A stretch of 64,000 nucleotides of DNA from Fallopia convolvulus (Eukaryota; Streptophyta; Magnoliopsida; Caryophyllales; Polygonaceae): NCBI GenBank assembly GCA_964016875.1, contig OZ024733.1:24905324-24969323 (forward strand). Direction: 5' to 3'. Every line of letters starts with the position of its first letter. Positions within the stretch are counted from its first letter, which is position 1. Shown here in pieces: positions 11,317-22,708 of the stretch. The translations under genes were made by a program, and so were the position numbers. Below the pieces are notes generated by a model. That model was not told where the DNA came from and did no database searches. It worked only from the letters and a program-made list of their open reading frames with translations.

Positions 11317-11987
11317 TAGGGGTGTCCAAACCCGGTTAACCGAGATTTCGGTTAACCATGATTTCGGTTAGTTAAAATTATGAACCGAAACCGGACCGTG
11401 AATCACGGTTAACTGTAGTTCGATTAACCAATTTTTCGGTTCGATTTTCTCGGTTAACCGATAACCGTTTATAAAATTTCACTTAAATAATTAAGACTAA
11501 ACTAATAAAATTTGAATAAAAAACGTGATCAAGCAAGACTTTTATTTTAAATATGTACTTATATCATATTGTTTTGGTTGTTGTAAACAAATATCGAGAG
11601 TATATACTATATTATGTGGAATCAAACATTGTGTGTATTAATTTTTATCTCATCAAATTTAATAAGTGACTCTTATATCAATGACAAGTGGAAAAGTAGT
11701 ATGTAAATTGTTAAAATTGAAGATGGAAAGACTCAAACTAGATTAACGTCTTGAAGATCATAGAGTGTAAGCACTAAATAAATCAAAGATAACTAATATT
11801 TGAATAAAATATTAATATGTTTTCGGTTAACCGTTATACGTAAAGTCGTGAACCGAAACCGAACCGATAAACCGAAAATATTTTTGATTCGGTTAACCAA
11901 ACCGAAATTTTAAAAAAAAGCGGTTTAGTTAACCTAAAAAAAATCGAATTTTCGATTTTTCGGTTTCAGTTTTTTATGGACACTCTA
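11317..11987. mobile_element. non-autonomous hAT element (671 bp)
   Basis: Terminal inverted repeats TAGGGGTGTCC and GGACACTCTA are flanked by a perfect 8-bp target duplication CGTGGAAT (11309-11316 and 11988-11995), the hAT signature. There is no transposase frame. Both ends are packed with GGTTAACC, CGGTTAACCG and AACCGAAACCG words in direct and inverted order, which would let each end fold and are candidate transposase-binding sites. The middle is AT-rich. Confidence 0.9.
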
Positions 11988-12109
11988 CGTGGAATAATGG
12001 ATAATTTTCATTTGACACGCAATGGTTTCCACCATCTGAAATAAAAGTATTAAAATTATCCCTCCCATCTCAATTCTACGTGGATATGGGGCCCATTCTG
12101 CGAAAGCAA

Positions 12110-12616
12110 CATTTCAGCCCCCAGACGGCTAGAATTAGACCCCACACCTACCTACCTTTCTCTCCTCGTCGTCCCTCGTCCCATTTTCCTTTTTGAAGAA
12201 GACCTGTTTCTTATCCGCCCCTAGTTTTTCTCCCATTTCCGTTTCCTTTTCTATTTTTCTCAGTCCCACCAAAACTGCTCCACCTCTTTCTTATGAGTTA
12301 TGAGCAGCTCATTGAATTGATTCGAGGATCTTTCTTTTCCGGGTTCTATTCCTATTTCCTAGTGCGTTTCTTGATTTCTGGGGCTCTTATCTTCCAGATC
12401 TATCATTCTCTGTTGATTTCGATATCTCGGTTTCAATCTTGTTTCAGATTTGGTTTGTGGGTTCATTTTAATTCGATGTTGGAACAAGGAGAAATTTTCT
12501 TTCTTTTCTTCCACCTGATACAGATTCTTTATGTTTGAGGTTCAGCTCTTCTGGGTAGTCAAATTCAATTGTAAATCCGTTTCTGCTGACTGGTTTTCTC
12601 GGCGCGTCTCTCGATT
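12110..12616 (+). promoter_or_regulatory. 5' leader and proximal promoter of the ABHD18-type gene
   Basis: A CT-rich stretch (12140-12290) resembles a plant 5' UTR. An upstream ATG at 12293 opens an 81-codon frame ending at 12538, which either is a uORF or lies in a 5'-UTR intron. No clear TATA box is seen. Confidence 0.4.
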
Positions 12617-15393
12617 ATGGTGACAATAAATCTTGGCATGCTCCATTATGTCTTAGACCATGTATATGGTGCATTTGTTCATAGGTCCAGGATAACCCCT
12701 CCGTTTTTCTCCAGAGGATGGGGAGGTTCAAAGCTTGATCTTTTGGAGAGTTTGATAAAACAGCTTTTTCCTGAGGTTGAAGGCCAAATTTTGCCTCCCA
12801 GATTGCTGCAGCCCATTTGGAGCACCATTTGGGAAGATAGAAATGCTATCTTGAGAGAAGGTGTGTTTCAGACTCCTTGTGATGAACAGATTCTAAGTGC
12901 ATTGCCATTTGAGAGTCACACTGCTAGGGTTGCTTTCCTGGCTCCCAAGTCTGTCTCCCCTGAGAAGATGGCCTGTGTGCTTCATCTTGCAGGTAAATTG
13001 AGTTTTAGATTGACTTTTGCGGTTTTTGAATTTTCATTTCTGATCCCACTGGGATTGTTTTCATTAGTTGGATACAAATACAATTGTGCTTATTCATCAG
13101 CCTATGGAAAGTTCTACTCTAGTATGTGTTGATTTCATTTTTATGCGTCCTTGAGAATGTTTGCCTGTTCCTCCGATTCATTTATTTGATATATGAATTT
13201 CATGTTTCTATAACATTGAGAAGCTAAGATCTCAATTTTTGTACTAGTCATAATTCATCTAATATGTTTGTGAGAGAGTAAATATATACTGGCTATCTGA
13301 ATGATAAGAGGTGCAATTGTAATCTTATGCTAATGATATCCTCATCAATGTTTATTCCATACGTTGCCTTCTATTTCCAATGAATAGTTCAAACTCATCC
13401 TCAAAGAGGTGCAATTGCAAGTTCAGATTGTGGTTGTAAAGAATAACATAATTTTCTCAATATTTCTTGTTCACACAACTGCATATTGATGCATTGCACT
13501 GCTGAAAATGCAAAATGCAAAAAAATAAACAAATTGTGGATTTGAAGTTGCTTCCATTTCAATTGTTTGTTTGTTTGTTACTCTATTCTTTTCAGCCAAA
13601 TGAAGTTTGAAGTTACCAGTTAGCATTCTTTTCACAGGAACTGGGGACCATTCCTTTGAGCGGAGATTACGTTTGGGTTCCCCTTTGCTAAAGGAAAATG
13701 TTGCCACAATGGTACTTGAGAGGTGGGAATCAGCTTCACATATAATGTCCTTTTCATTGTGATCAACGGTTACGTATCCAGCTACTATTCTCTGCTTCTT
13801 ATTGGGCTGAAGTCTATTTTATACAGCCCTTTCTATGGACAAAGGCGTCCTTCATTGCAAAGTGGTGCAAAGCTGTTGTGTGTAAGCGATTTGCTGTTGC
13901 TAGGGAGAGTCACCATTGAAGAGGCTCGGAGTCTTCTTTATTGGCTGGACTCTGAGGCTGGATTCGGGAAGTTGGGTGTTTGTGGACTTAGCATGGGTAA
14001 GCTACTGTATATCTGCAATACAATTTTTAGTTTTAAAGTGTTTTATTTTCTTAAGTTATCTAAATAATTGTTTCAAAAAGATGTTATATATTATTAGTCA
14101 CCTTACTTATCAAAACTGTATACTAAAATTTTAAAACCAGAAAGAGGAGTTTCTAAAATCTGTTTGTAGTTTAGGGGATAAAAAAATGGAAAACTCAAAG
14201 CTTTTCTTTAAAACCAGAAAAATGAGTTCCGAAAAATCCGTTTGTAGTTTTGGGGGAAAAAAAACTGAAAACTGGAATCTCAAAGCTGAACCAAACAAGC
14301 CCTGAATTGTTTGTTACTCAATTCTTCTTTATTGCATATTGAACAGATTTTTTGTTGTTTCCTGCAAACAAGTAGTAAATGACATACAGATGAAAGCTCA
14401 TGGTCTCCATGCTTGTGTGTTGTACAGGTGGAGTGCATGCAGCAATGGTTGGATCTTTATACCCAACTCCTGTAGCCACACTTCCATTCCTTTCTCCACA
14501 TTCTGCTGTTGTAGCTTTCTGTGAAGGAGTTTTAAAGTATGCTACTGCTTGGGAAGCCCTGAGAGACGACCTTGCAGCACAGAAAGCTGTCATGACTCTT
14601 GAGGAAGTGCAAGAGCGAATGCGAAATGTGTTGTCTCACACAGACGTCACACGCTTTCCTATTCCCAAAAATCCTAATGCAGTTATATTCGTTGCAGCTA
14701 CTGTAAGTATATCATATACCAGTCTTTCAATCCGAATCTTGTTTTTAGAAACTATTACCTTAAATTGAAAAATAAATAAATTATATCAATGCTAAGAAAA
14801 GATTCCTAAAACATGATTCCATCCTCTCATTGGCCTAGGATATAAAAACAAACGCACCTAGGAAAAATGCTAATCTTCTTTTCCTTCCCTTCGATCATTC
14901 CTATATAGCATATACCTGAGTTCTACACAATAAGTTTCTGCATTATTTATTTCTTTGAGGACTTCTTCAGTAACAACGACACTCCTTGCTTGATGATTTT
15001 GTTAATACCTACATCCTCAATGAGAGCCGAATACTAATTGCTACATAAGATCTTTGTTACATTAGCAACTAGTTCTGTGGAGAAAATTGAGTTTTAGTTC
15101 TGATTGATTGAGCTGATCTGATTGACTGAGCTGATTCCTTTGGGTTTATTTTATGACCAATTCTTCTTGATTATGGATCAAACAACATTGATCTTATTGT
15201 TGGGTAATAAATCCAGGATGATGGGTACATACCAAATCACTCAGTGCTGGAGCTCCAGAAAGCTTGGCCGGGTTCAGAAGTGAGATGGGTAACGGGCGGG
15301 CATGTCTCCTCCATTCTTCTCCACAGTGGTGAATTCCGCAAAGCAATCTTGGACGGTCTTAACCGATTGAGTTGGAAGGAATCTCCTTTGTAA
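12617..15393 (+). CDS. alpha/beta hydrolase, ABHD18/DUF2048 family (five exons, 360 aa)
   Basis: Exons 12617-12992, 13638-13722, 13827-13996, 14428-14702 and 15217-15393 join in frame with GT-AG introns and give 360 residues ending WKESPL. The nucleophile elbow is GLSMGG (GxSxG), built across the exon 3/4 junction. A likely acid is in ATDDGYIP and the His in TGGHVSS, giving a complete Ser-Asp-His set. The start MVTINLGMLHYVLDHVYG is the usual start of the plant family, and the length is normal. Substrate is unknown for plant members; the fold implies an esterase, lipase or related hydrolase. No membrane span is evident. The gene looks intact and is the cleanest intron-bearing gene in the left half. 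Neighbours are transposon relics and do not inform its role. Confidence 0.92.
14128..14304. repeat. MITE relic in intron 3 of the hydrolase gene
   Basis: Two half-copies of an AACCAGAAA, GAGTT, GTTTGTAGTTT block lie side by side (about 14133-14192 and 14210-14260), and the stretch ends AACCAAACAAGCCCT, a common MITE terminus. No clean left terminus or target duplication was found. Confidence 0.4.
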
Positions 15394-15795
15394 CACCTCT
15401 GTACTGCAAACTTACATTAGGTAAACTTTCTTCTCCCGATCCATGTAAATGCATTCCAATGTCTGATCATAGATACCAAAAAAAAGGGAGATGAAATTGA
15501 TACCCTTCTCATACTGTTGTTTTTTGCTGTTGTATGATTGACTGATAAACTTCTAGCTTGGTGAGACGAAAATTGCTGTTAATTCTTTTCCTCGAATTTG
15601 TTCGTGTAAGATCGAAAACTTATTTGGATTAGGATTCTGGATTTGGTTTAGATGTTGCTTTTAGGGTCCACCTTTATGTGTACAAAAGCTGATAGGGAAT
15701 TGAATGACAAACAAATGAAGCTGTACTTTTCATTCCTATTGAAGTATATTGACCATGTAATCAAATTCTAAACCAGTTTTCTGCATTGTATTTTG

Positions 15796-15925
15796 GGGCC
15801 TGTTTGGATTGCACCTCATATGCATTATTATCTTGCACTATAATGCAGGATTTAATGCAAAATTACATTAAATCCTGCATTATAATGTAAGATAATGCAT
15901 TATGAGGTGCAATCCAAATAGGCCC
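15796..15925. mobile_element. hairpin MITE, Tourist-like (130 bp)
   Basis: The whole element is nearly palindromic. The left arm starts GGGCCTGTTTGGATTGCACC, and the right arm ends with its near-complement up to GGCCC. Inner arms pair through TAATGCAGGATTTAATG. Flanks show TTG on both sides, compatible with a 3-bp target duplication of Harbinger/Tourist type but not the usual TWA. Confidence 0.8.
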
Positions 15926-16191
15926 TTGGTCTAAAATTTTGGCTGGAAATGGATCTGAAAATTGACCCTGCCAATCCAAAAATAATGATATTTTCCCAAA
16001 CTATACTGGGACTTCTTCGTATATATCCAATTCAGCTCGAAAAGCTTTTATTGAAAGAAGTTTCCTAGCATGTAATACTTTGAATGTTTAATTAATCTGC
16101 AAGAAAACAAAAATTCTATGTAATTGGAAGAAAAATAGGCATGCCCACACCCATATAATTAGGGGTAATCTTATATGCTACATGTTTTGAT

Positions 16192-16410
16192 CATTGACTT
16201 TCATTGCTTTGCGGTAGCAGGAACCCCCTCTCAAAAAAGTCGTATTTAGTTGAGTATCATTTAGCAATTCATCCGCCCATTGTGCATTATCTATGTAAAA
16301 TATTATACAAAATGCATTATCACATGAACCCATCACTTTAAAAAAACCCTATATATACATCCACAACTACATTGCATTTGCATATACTTCACATCCACAT
16401 TCCCCTAATA
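16192..16410 (+). promoter_or_regulatory. promoter of PGIP-like gene 1 (shared block)
   Basis: Contains CATTGACTTTCATTGCTTTGC then GG, a GGAACCCC word, a TTAGCAATTCATCCGCCCAT block (16261) and a TATA-type box in CTATATATACATCCACAAC (about 16350). The same ordered words precede genes 2 and 3. TTGAC is the W-box core bound by WRKY factors in other plants. Which of these words act is inference. Confidence 0.65.
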
Positions 16411-17526
16411 ATGAAGATTCCAACTTACAAGAAACTCTCCCTCACATGCTTCTCCATCCTCCTCCTCCTCCGCCTCATCTCCGCCATCTCCCCCTCCGCG
16501 GCTCCCGCTCCGTCACCCTTCTCCAACCCAGGGGACGACAATGGCGACGACTACGACTACACACCGGGCCCACCCCCACCGCCACCCGCCCCCTGCAACC
16601 CTGAAGACAGAAACGCCCTCCTCCAAATCAAACAATCCCTCGACAACTCCGTGATCTTATCCTCTTGGATCCCCGACACGGATTGCTGCAACCGATGGGA
16701 GTACGTTGGGTGTGATGACGCCTCGGGGCGCGTCATCACCCTCAGCTTCTACGGCAACGGCTGGGGCCGAGACGACCTTCCTCGTATCCTCCCTTCCGCC
16801 GTTGGAGATTTAACTTACTTGGAGAACCTTAGTTTCTACAACAACGCCACCGGCCCAATTCCACCTGCACTTGCAAATCTCCAACACCTCAGGACTCTCT
16901 ACCTTTCTCACAACCAGTTCACCGGCCTAATCCCTCCCTACTTTGGCCAAATGCAAAACCTCTCATGGCTGGAGCTAAGCGGGAATCAACTCGTTGGTCC
17001 AATCCCGCTATCCTTGGCGAATGCGCCTAGCCTCTATGTTCTAAAGCTCAACAATAACAGGCTCACGGGGCCTATCCCTGAAAGATTGGGCCGATTAAAG
17101 AACATAAACAACAACGTGATCTCTTTCGACTTGTCCAACAACCGGTTTTTCGGACCTATCCCGAGATCCTTTGGAGGTGTCAACTTTAGGAGCTTGTTCT
17201 TGTCCGGTAATAGGTTGAATGGTGACGCGTCTTTCGTGTTCGGTAAGGGGAAGGGTGTTTGGCAAATAGATCTGTCCGGGAACATGCTGTCGTTCAACAT
17301 GTCGAGTGTCGAGATCCCTCCTCAGCTGAGCTGGCTCGGTTTGAGCCAGAACCGGATTTACGGAGGGCTACCGCCTGCACTCGCTAATGTTGGCTTGTTT
17401 TACTTGAATGTAAGCTACAACTATTTGTGTGGGCAGATTCCGCAGGGAGGGAGCCTCCAGCAGTTTGATCAGACTGCCTACTTCCATAACAGGTGCTTGT
17501 GTGGCGCCCCCTTGCCTTCGTGCTAG
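16411..17526 (+). CDS. PGIP-like LRR protein 1 with Pro/Asp-rich N-terminal segment (371 aa)
   Basis: Single exon. The ATG at 16411 is preferred over 16372 because the signal peptide follows it directly (KLSLTCFSILLLLRLISA). Next comes a segment of about 35 residues rich in Pro, Asp and Tyr (DDNGDDYDYTPGPPPPPP), then the LRR N-cap (CNPEDRNALLQIKQ, TDCCNRW, GC), about ten LRRs of the extracellular LxxLxLSxNxLxGxIP type, and the C-cap ending RCLCGAPLPSC. Fold, length and both Cys caps match polygalacturonase-inhibiting proteins, secreted inhibitors of fungal and insect pectinases; activity here is inferred. The proline-rich segment is not part of a standard PGIP. The gene is intact, with two paralogues downstream. 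Confidence 0.88.
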   Translation: MKIPTYKKLSLTCFSILLLLRLISAISPSAAPAPSPFSNPGDDNGDDYDYTPGPPPPPPAPCNPEDRNALLQIKQSLDNSVILSSWIPDTDCCNRWEYVGCDDASGRVITLSFYGNGWGRDDLPRILPSAVGDLTYLENLSFYNNATGPIPPALANLQHLRTLYLSHNQFTGLIPPYFGQMQNLSWLELSGNQLVGPIPLSLANAPSLYVLKLNNNRLTGPIPERLGRLKNINNNVISFDLSNNRFFGPIPRSFGGVNFRSLFLSGNRLNGDASFVFGKGKGVWQIDLSGNMLSFNMSSVEIPPQLSWLGLSQNRIYGGLPPALANVGLFYLNVSYNYLCGQIPQGGSLQQFDQTAYFHNRCLCGAPLPSC

Positions 17527-18221
17527 GAAAATGTTAAACAGATCAAGCTTCTTTTTTTTTTTGTTTGTATGTCAAATTAATATAAATGCATAGGCTGTAC
17601 GTGAAGTGTAATATGGGTTATATTCTGATAATAAGTATACAAATACAATTGCGTCGTCTCGCCAAACGACTCACCGTCTTGCTTTAATTTCCCTGTCTTA
17701 AGTTTGAAGATCTATCGATCTCCCAGACCTCCAAGAATTGCTTATTGATAGAATTCACACTTCATAATAAAACAAACTTAGGATTATAAAATAAACATAC
17801 CAGGATCCGACCGAATGGAATTTGTTTGGTTTAGTCCAAACCTAGTTCAGGCTAAATGGATGTAGTTTGATTTAATGTCGTTCAAGAATGGTCACTTAAC
17901 AATTTGTTTGGCATTATAAGAGGTGGTGAGAAAAAGATGGAGCAAATGCCTACTTAGAACACTCAACACATGCGACCTCATGCTTCTCCCTTCACAACCC
18001 TTAAACCTTGCCACCCTCAAAGCTCAACTTTTTGTATGTTTTCATCTAATATTGAGTGACCATAAAGGTGAAATGGATAACTAACTTACAGGGACATTTA
18101 TGTTAACATTCTGACTTTTGTAAAATGCTTAATTAAGTGAGTGACCTATGATGCTGCCTCTTTACTTATAAACCAATCAAATGTCTTTAATTTTAAATAT
18201 TTATATGAGGACATACTCTTA
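17527..18221. other. intergenic, no gene seen
   Basis: 3' flank of PGIP-like gene 1, AT-rich and without convincing open frames or terminal repeats. Confidence 0.5.
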
Positions 18222-18427
18222 TGATACTAGAGTACTAACTAATAGTCAAAGATATCGATCCTTCTTAAGATATGGTTAGTTGTGTAAAAATAGAAAATCT
18301 TTTCTATATTATTTTCTATTCTTTTATGTATATTCACTATCTTGGAGAGCAAGGCATAGAATCTCCTATATATGTAACCTATCTTCATTCAATAGAAATC
18401 AATAAGTCTTTCTCATAAACTATTATA
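18222..18427 (+). repeat. probable copia 5' LTR
   Basis: Starts TGATACTAG and contains TATATGTAACCTATCTTCAT and AATAGAAATCAATAAG, text common near the 3' end of short copia LTRs. A decayed tRNA-Met PBS follows. The boundary is approximate. Confidence 0.45.
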
Positions 18428-18529
18428 GTATCATATCAAGAGCAAAATTCAATTTTTTTCGGCCCCTCTTGCCTTCTTTTCGGCACCATGGCCGACTTTT
18501 CTTCCTGAAACACAATTCTTCTTCACAAT

Positions 18530-20400
18530 GACAAATATGGACAATTGCAATTTCTTTCTATCTCCATCAAACTCGATCACTAACAATAAATTTTCATGGT
18601 AAAGTGTTATTTTTTCAACCTTAGAGGTATTTGAGGTTGATTCTTATGTAACATCCGCATCGTGTGAGGCTCCAAAAGCCAACATTGACAAAGCAGTTGT
18701 TGACGCCTACACTACTTGGAAGAAAACTGATCGACTTGTCCTCGTATGGCTCCGATCCACTCTCACCGACAAGTTAATTGCTTATGTGGCTCGTACGACT
18801 ACTTATGATCAGTGGAATATGATCAGTTCCAAGTTCAAGTCTTAGACTCGTGCTCGTTTGATGCTAAAAAAGGCACAACTTCAGAGTCATACAAAAGGCT
18901 CTTTCTCTTTTTCTATGATGGATTACAATTGAAAAGAAACGATCCATGGTAGACTCTCTTGCCCACATTGTGCAAGATGATGACATTCTTGCATGCTGTT
19001 GGGACGATGTTGGGAACTTTGGTTCCAAGCATCGGAACAACGATACCTTTCTCCAGTTTTGATAATGACAAACACCATGTGGGAACTAAAGTGTTATGTC
19101 CAAGTATTTCTAAGGAACACAGGTCCAGTGAGAAATCTTCATGAACGTCCAAGGAACACTAGCTTACATTCTCAAAGGAACTCTGAAGAAGACAGTTCCC
19201 ATGAGATGGGAACTCACATGTGCAGATAAAGACAAGTCAGCGAGATTTACGGGATCCTGCCTCAAGACAAAACAAACGCTCAGTCTGAGGAACAGACTGA
19301 GGCGTTTGATCCAACGGCCCGATCAACTCTCAAAGTTGACTCAATTCAAATATTGTCACATGTGAAGGACAACGACTTGGCATACAAGACAAGGGGCATT
19401 TCGGACACAAATGAAAGTCAAGATTGGAGCCCAAGTATTCACAAGTATAAAGCCAAGTGAATAGTGCTCGGATAGCGCACTTCTCCCAGAACTCACATAT
19501 ACTCCCAGAGAAAGAAAGAAAGAAGAAGAGAAGTCCCCGGCGGCGAGTGTCTGATCTCGACGACGGCGAAGCTAAGTTCCCAAGAGCAAGGGAACTGAGA
19601 TAGTCAAGGTTTAAGGTTTGGTTTACTTGTTTTAGTTGAGTTGTTCACTTAGGAACTCAGTTGAGAAGATTCATTAGTGTTGCTAGAGTTAGGTAGAACT
19701 CATAGGAACAGAGAAGTTTGAATCTGGCTGTTTGTAACTAAGGAACAAGCAATAATACAAGTGAGTCATTCAAAATCCTCCAAGCGGAGGTAGAGGTTTA
19801 CCCACACAACTAGTTGGTTGTTGTGGGGTTCCTCTATAAGGGAACTGTGTTCATTACCGTTTGCTTACCTGCTTATATTTACTTCCGCTGCCTTGGGAAC
19901 AGCCTAACCGCTAGTTCCCAAGCTCTCGCTAACCCCTTACGATCCAACACATGCATTCTTCAAGGATTGGATGGAAGCTATGACTCGTTCAAGACTTCTC
20001 TAAACATTCATATCGAATCCGTGTCTCCGGATGAACTCACCGACCTGTTATTACAAGAAGAAGAGAAACTTGAATGCGAAACAAAGGCACTGCCCTCGGT
20101 GGATGATCCACCGTTGCTGGCATCAAACTCCGCTCCATCGGCCAACACAGTCAGCACCGACAACAATGATCCCTCGACGTCCTCTCGTGCCCGTGGTCGT
20201 GGTTACGCGGTCGAGGGCGTGGTTATGGTCGAGGACGGGGAAGAGACAACAACCACACCGACCATTCTCAGTACAATAACAACAATGGCTCCAACAATTT
20301 TGACAAATACTCCAACAGACCAGTTTGTCAAATTTGTGAGAAGCTAGGTCATGTTGTCAAAAATTGTTACAACAGATTTGATGCATCTCGGTTTCCACCG
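18530..20400 (+). pseudogene. copia gag, interrupted
   Basis: First part at 18620-18940: VDAYTTWKKTDRLVLVWLRS, TTTYDQWNMISSKF, then a TAG at 18843 before LMLKKAQLQS. The second part resumes at about 19920 with ANPLRSNTCILQGLDGSYDS and SPDELTDLLLQEEEKLE. A CX2CX4HX4C knuckle CQICEKLGHVVKNC lies at about 20324-20370. The two parts are separated by a 0.9-kb insertion. The pattern is the UBN2/gag domain of Ale-type copia elements. Confidence 0.75.
19008..19921. repeat. LTR-like insertion in copia gag (about 0.9 kb)
   Basis: Bounded by TTGGGAAC at the left and GTTCCCAA at the right, and split off from gag coding text on both sides. Contains a TTTTGATAATGACAAACACC stretch and a TTACTTCCGCTG stretch, which recall copia LTRs of the SIRE type. 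The words GGGAACT, AAGGAAC and GTTCCC recur throughout. A solo LTR is the simplest reading. A matching target duplication could not be shown, so the exact ends are uncertain. Confidence 0.5.
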
Positions 20401-20689
20401 AATTACCCTCCTCCTAAGCAGGCCAATCAAGTTTCTCCATCCTCAATTGTCGATCCTGCTTGGTTCATGTACTCTAGTCCGTCTAATCATGTCACCAATA
20501 GATTAGGCCAACTCTCAATTCATCTCCTTATGACGGTACTAATCATCTTGCTTTGGGTGATGGTAAACCAATTTCTATTAGCCATACGAGATCTACAATT
20601 CTCGGTATTCTAAATTACAGTTGAAAGATGTGCTTGTTGTTCTTCAAATTTCAAAAAATTGATTAAGTGTCTCTACTTTGACTAAGGAT

Positions 20690-21790
20690 AACAATGTACT
20701 AATTGAACTTCATCCCTATGGTTGTTTTGTGAAGGATCTCTAGGGCAGGACCATCTTGAAGGGCATCGTTGAGAATGGACTGTACCGGTTACCTCCTTCC
20801 GCATCTCCAATAGCATGCCATGTCTCTCTTGAGGATTGGCATCGTCAGCTGGCTCACCCTAATCCTACTGTTTTAAAACAATTAGTGTCTTTATTTCATT
20901 TACCAATATCCTACAATACCACATGTGTGAATCGTGCCAATTAGGCAAGAGTCACCGTCTTCCTATCAATCATGGTCATAAACCTAGTATGTTCTGCTTT
21001 GATTTAATTTATGTTGATGTTTAGGTCCTTCCTCCACTCTCTCTCTCTTTATGGAAATAAATATTTTGTTTTATTTATGGATGATAACTCAAAATTTTGC
21101 TGGATTTATTTCCTTTCTCAAAAATCTCAAATACTTCATACCTTTATTTTTTCCCACAAAATGATACAAAACCAATTCAACAAATCCATCAAAATCCTTC
21201 AAACTCATTTGGGGTGGGGGGATTTCTTGTCCTAAAATCATACCTCTCTGATCATGGCATAGTTCATCTCCTCTCTTGTCGACACACTCCCTCCCAAAAT
21301 GGTGGTGTTGAATACCAACATCGTATTGTTCAAGAAAAAGGTCTTGCCCTCCTTGCTCAAGCCTCCCCGCTCTTATAATTCTGGAAAAATGCCTTCCACA
21401 CCACTGTGTACCTCTCAAATTGAACCATCACACCTCTTCTCAATCACAAATTGCCCTATCAACTCCTCTACCAAAGGATCCCGGATTACCAACGACATCG
21501 GGTCTTTGGCTGCTTATGTTACCCCTATCTTCGCCCCTATTCCACCACCAAACTCTCGCATCGCTCCTTGGCCTGTGTGTTTATTGTTTACACCTCAAAA
21601 TATATATTTTGACTACTTGTGTCTCCATATTCCTACGGGACGGACCTATATATCCGCCCACGTCGTGTTTGATGAAACTAAGTTCCCATATTCCACTATT
21701 TCTTCTTCCAAATCCACGTCTTCCACACATATCATAATACCTCCACCGAATTACTTTCATCTCTTTCCCAAACACATTGTTTGCTATTTT
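20690..21790 (+). pseudogene. copia GAG-pre-integrase and integrase relic
   Basis: Pieces in alternating frames: LYRLPPSASP and DWHRQLAHPN (GAG-pre-integrase); KYFVLFMDDNSKFCWIYFL (integrase core); EYQHRIVQEKGLALLAQASP; and PTGRTYISAHVVFDETKFPY, the conserved block after integrase. Several stops and frameshifts. The frame ends near 21790 before RT. Confidence 0.78.
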
Positions 21791-21810
21791 CTTAAATGTT
21801 CAGACTTTTA

Positions 21811-22081
21811 GAAATTATAACATGTAATTAATCATATTAAATAATTTCGTTATGAAATATTATAATTGATTGCATATAAAAAAACAAAACAAAACATAAA
21901 AAACACATATATATATAAATTATTCGATCATTTAATTTTTTTTTGGTAGAATATTCGATCATTTAATTAGTACATACTATTTAATATATATGAATAGCCA
22001 ATTGTAATTGTTTATTTATTTAAAAAAATTATATTTTTATTGTAATTTAATATTGGTAGAAATTATTAAAAAATGGAGTAA
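21811..22081. other. AT-rich spacer
   Basis: Strongly AT-rich DNA with a repeated ATTCGATCATTTAATT word (about 21923 and 21953). No gene seen. Confidence 0.5.
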
Positions 22082-22091
22082 TTATTAAATA

Positions 22092-22340
22092 GAGTTTGGT
22101 TCATTTGAACCAAACTCTTATCCTGTAACAAATGCACTTTCCTATTTCAGATTGCACTTTTTCGAATTTGCACTTTTCCTACTTTGCAATACATTTTACG
22201 TACCTTTTGTAGTGCACTTTTTCGAATTGCACTTTTTGTATTTTGCAATGTACTTTTGTGTGAAAACTGCACTATGAATTAGAAAAAGTGCATTCGTTTC
22301 ACGTTTTAGGATAAACGCTTGTTTCATTTGAACCAAACTC
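22092..22340. mobile_element. Mutator-like MITE, copy 1 (249 bp)
   Basis: Starts GAGTTTGGTTCA, ends TGAACCAAACTC, and is flanked by a perfect 10-bp duplication TTATTAAATA (22082-22091 and 22341-22350). The interior repeats TGCACTTTTTC-like words and holds inverted copies of TTATCCT and GTGCA. Target duplications of 9-11 bp indicate the Mutator superfamily. A second copy lies at 23967. Confidence 0.85.
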
Positions 22341-22424
22341 TTATTAAATATAGGGGACAACTTTTATAGTTGTTAAAGATGAGTGATTGACACAATTCTC
22401 ACAACTAAGGCAGCCAATCCCATG

Positions 22425-22708
22425 TTTTGAACATTAACTTCAAGTGCTTTGCGGATGAGGAACCCTTGTTAATAAAAGTCAAAGTCAAGCTTTTAGTTTT
22501 TTTTTGGTCGAAAAAGTCAAAACTTTTAGTTAAGAGTATCAACTTAGCAATTCAACCGCCCATATGAGTGTAAATTATATAGAATAAATGCAGATCGATC
22601 AAATGAACCCATACAACCCCCACTTGATGTGTAAACCATTCGTAATAGATATATATACATCCACAACTATCTTGTATTTGCATATGCTTCTCATCCACGT
22701 TTTCCCTA
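22425..22708 (+). promoter_or_regulatory. promoter of PGIP-like gene 2 (shared block)
   Basis: Same ordered words as for gene 1: ACATTAACTTCAAGTGCTTT then GCGG, ATGAGGAACCC, TTAGCAATTCAACCGCCCAT (about 22544), TATATATACATCCACAACTA (about 22650) and TTGTATTTGCATATGCTTC just before the ATG. The W-box core is changed to TTAAC in this copy, but TCAAAGTCAA follows nearby. Confidence 0.65.

Larger units (their letters stand above)
18222..21810 (+). mobile_element. degenerate Ty1/copia element
   Basis: Order on the + strand: a probable short LTR (18222-18427), a worn PBS (AGTATCATATCAAGAGC), gag (18530-18910), an LTR-like insertion (19008-19921), the rest of gag with a zinc knuckle, GAG-pre-integrase, and integrase up to 21780. 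Many stops and frameshifts. RT and RNase H are absent, so the element is truncated. No 3' LTR was identified. Confidence 0.75.

Noticed and set aside
14128..14304. Alternative exon in the hydrolase gene
   Set aside because: The stretch contains stops, resembles a MITE end, and the flanking exons join in frame without it.
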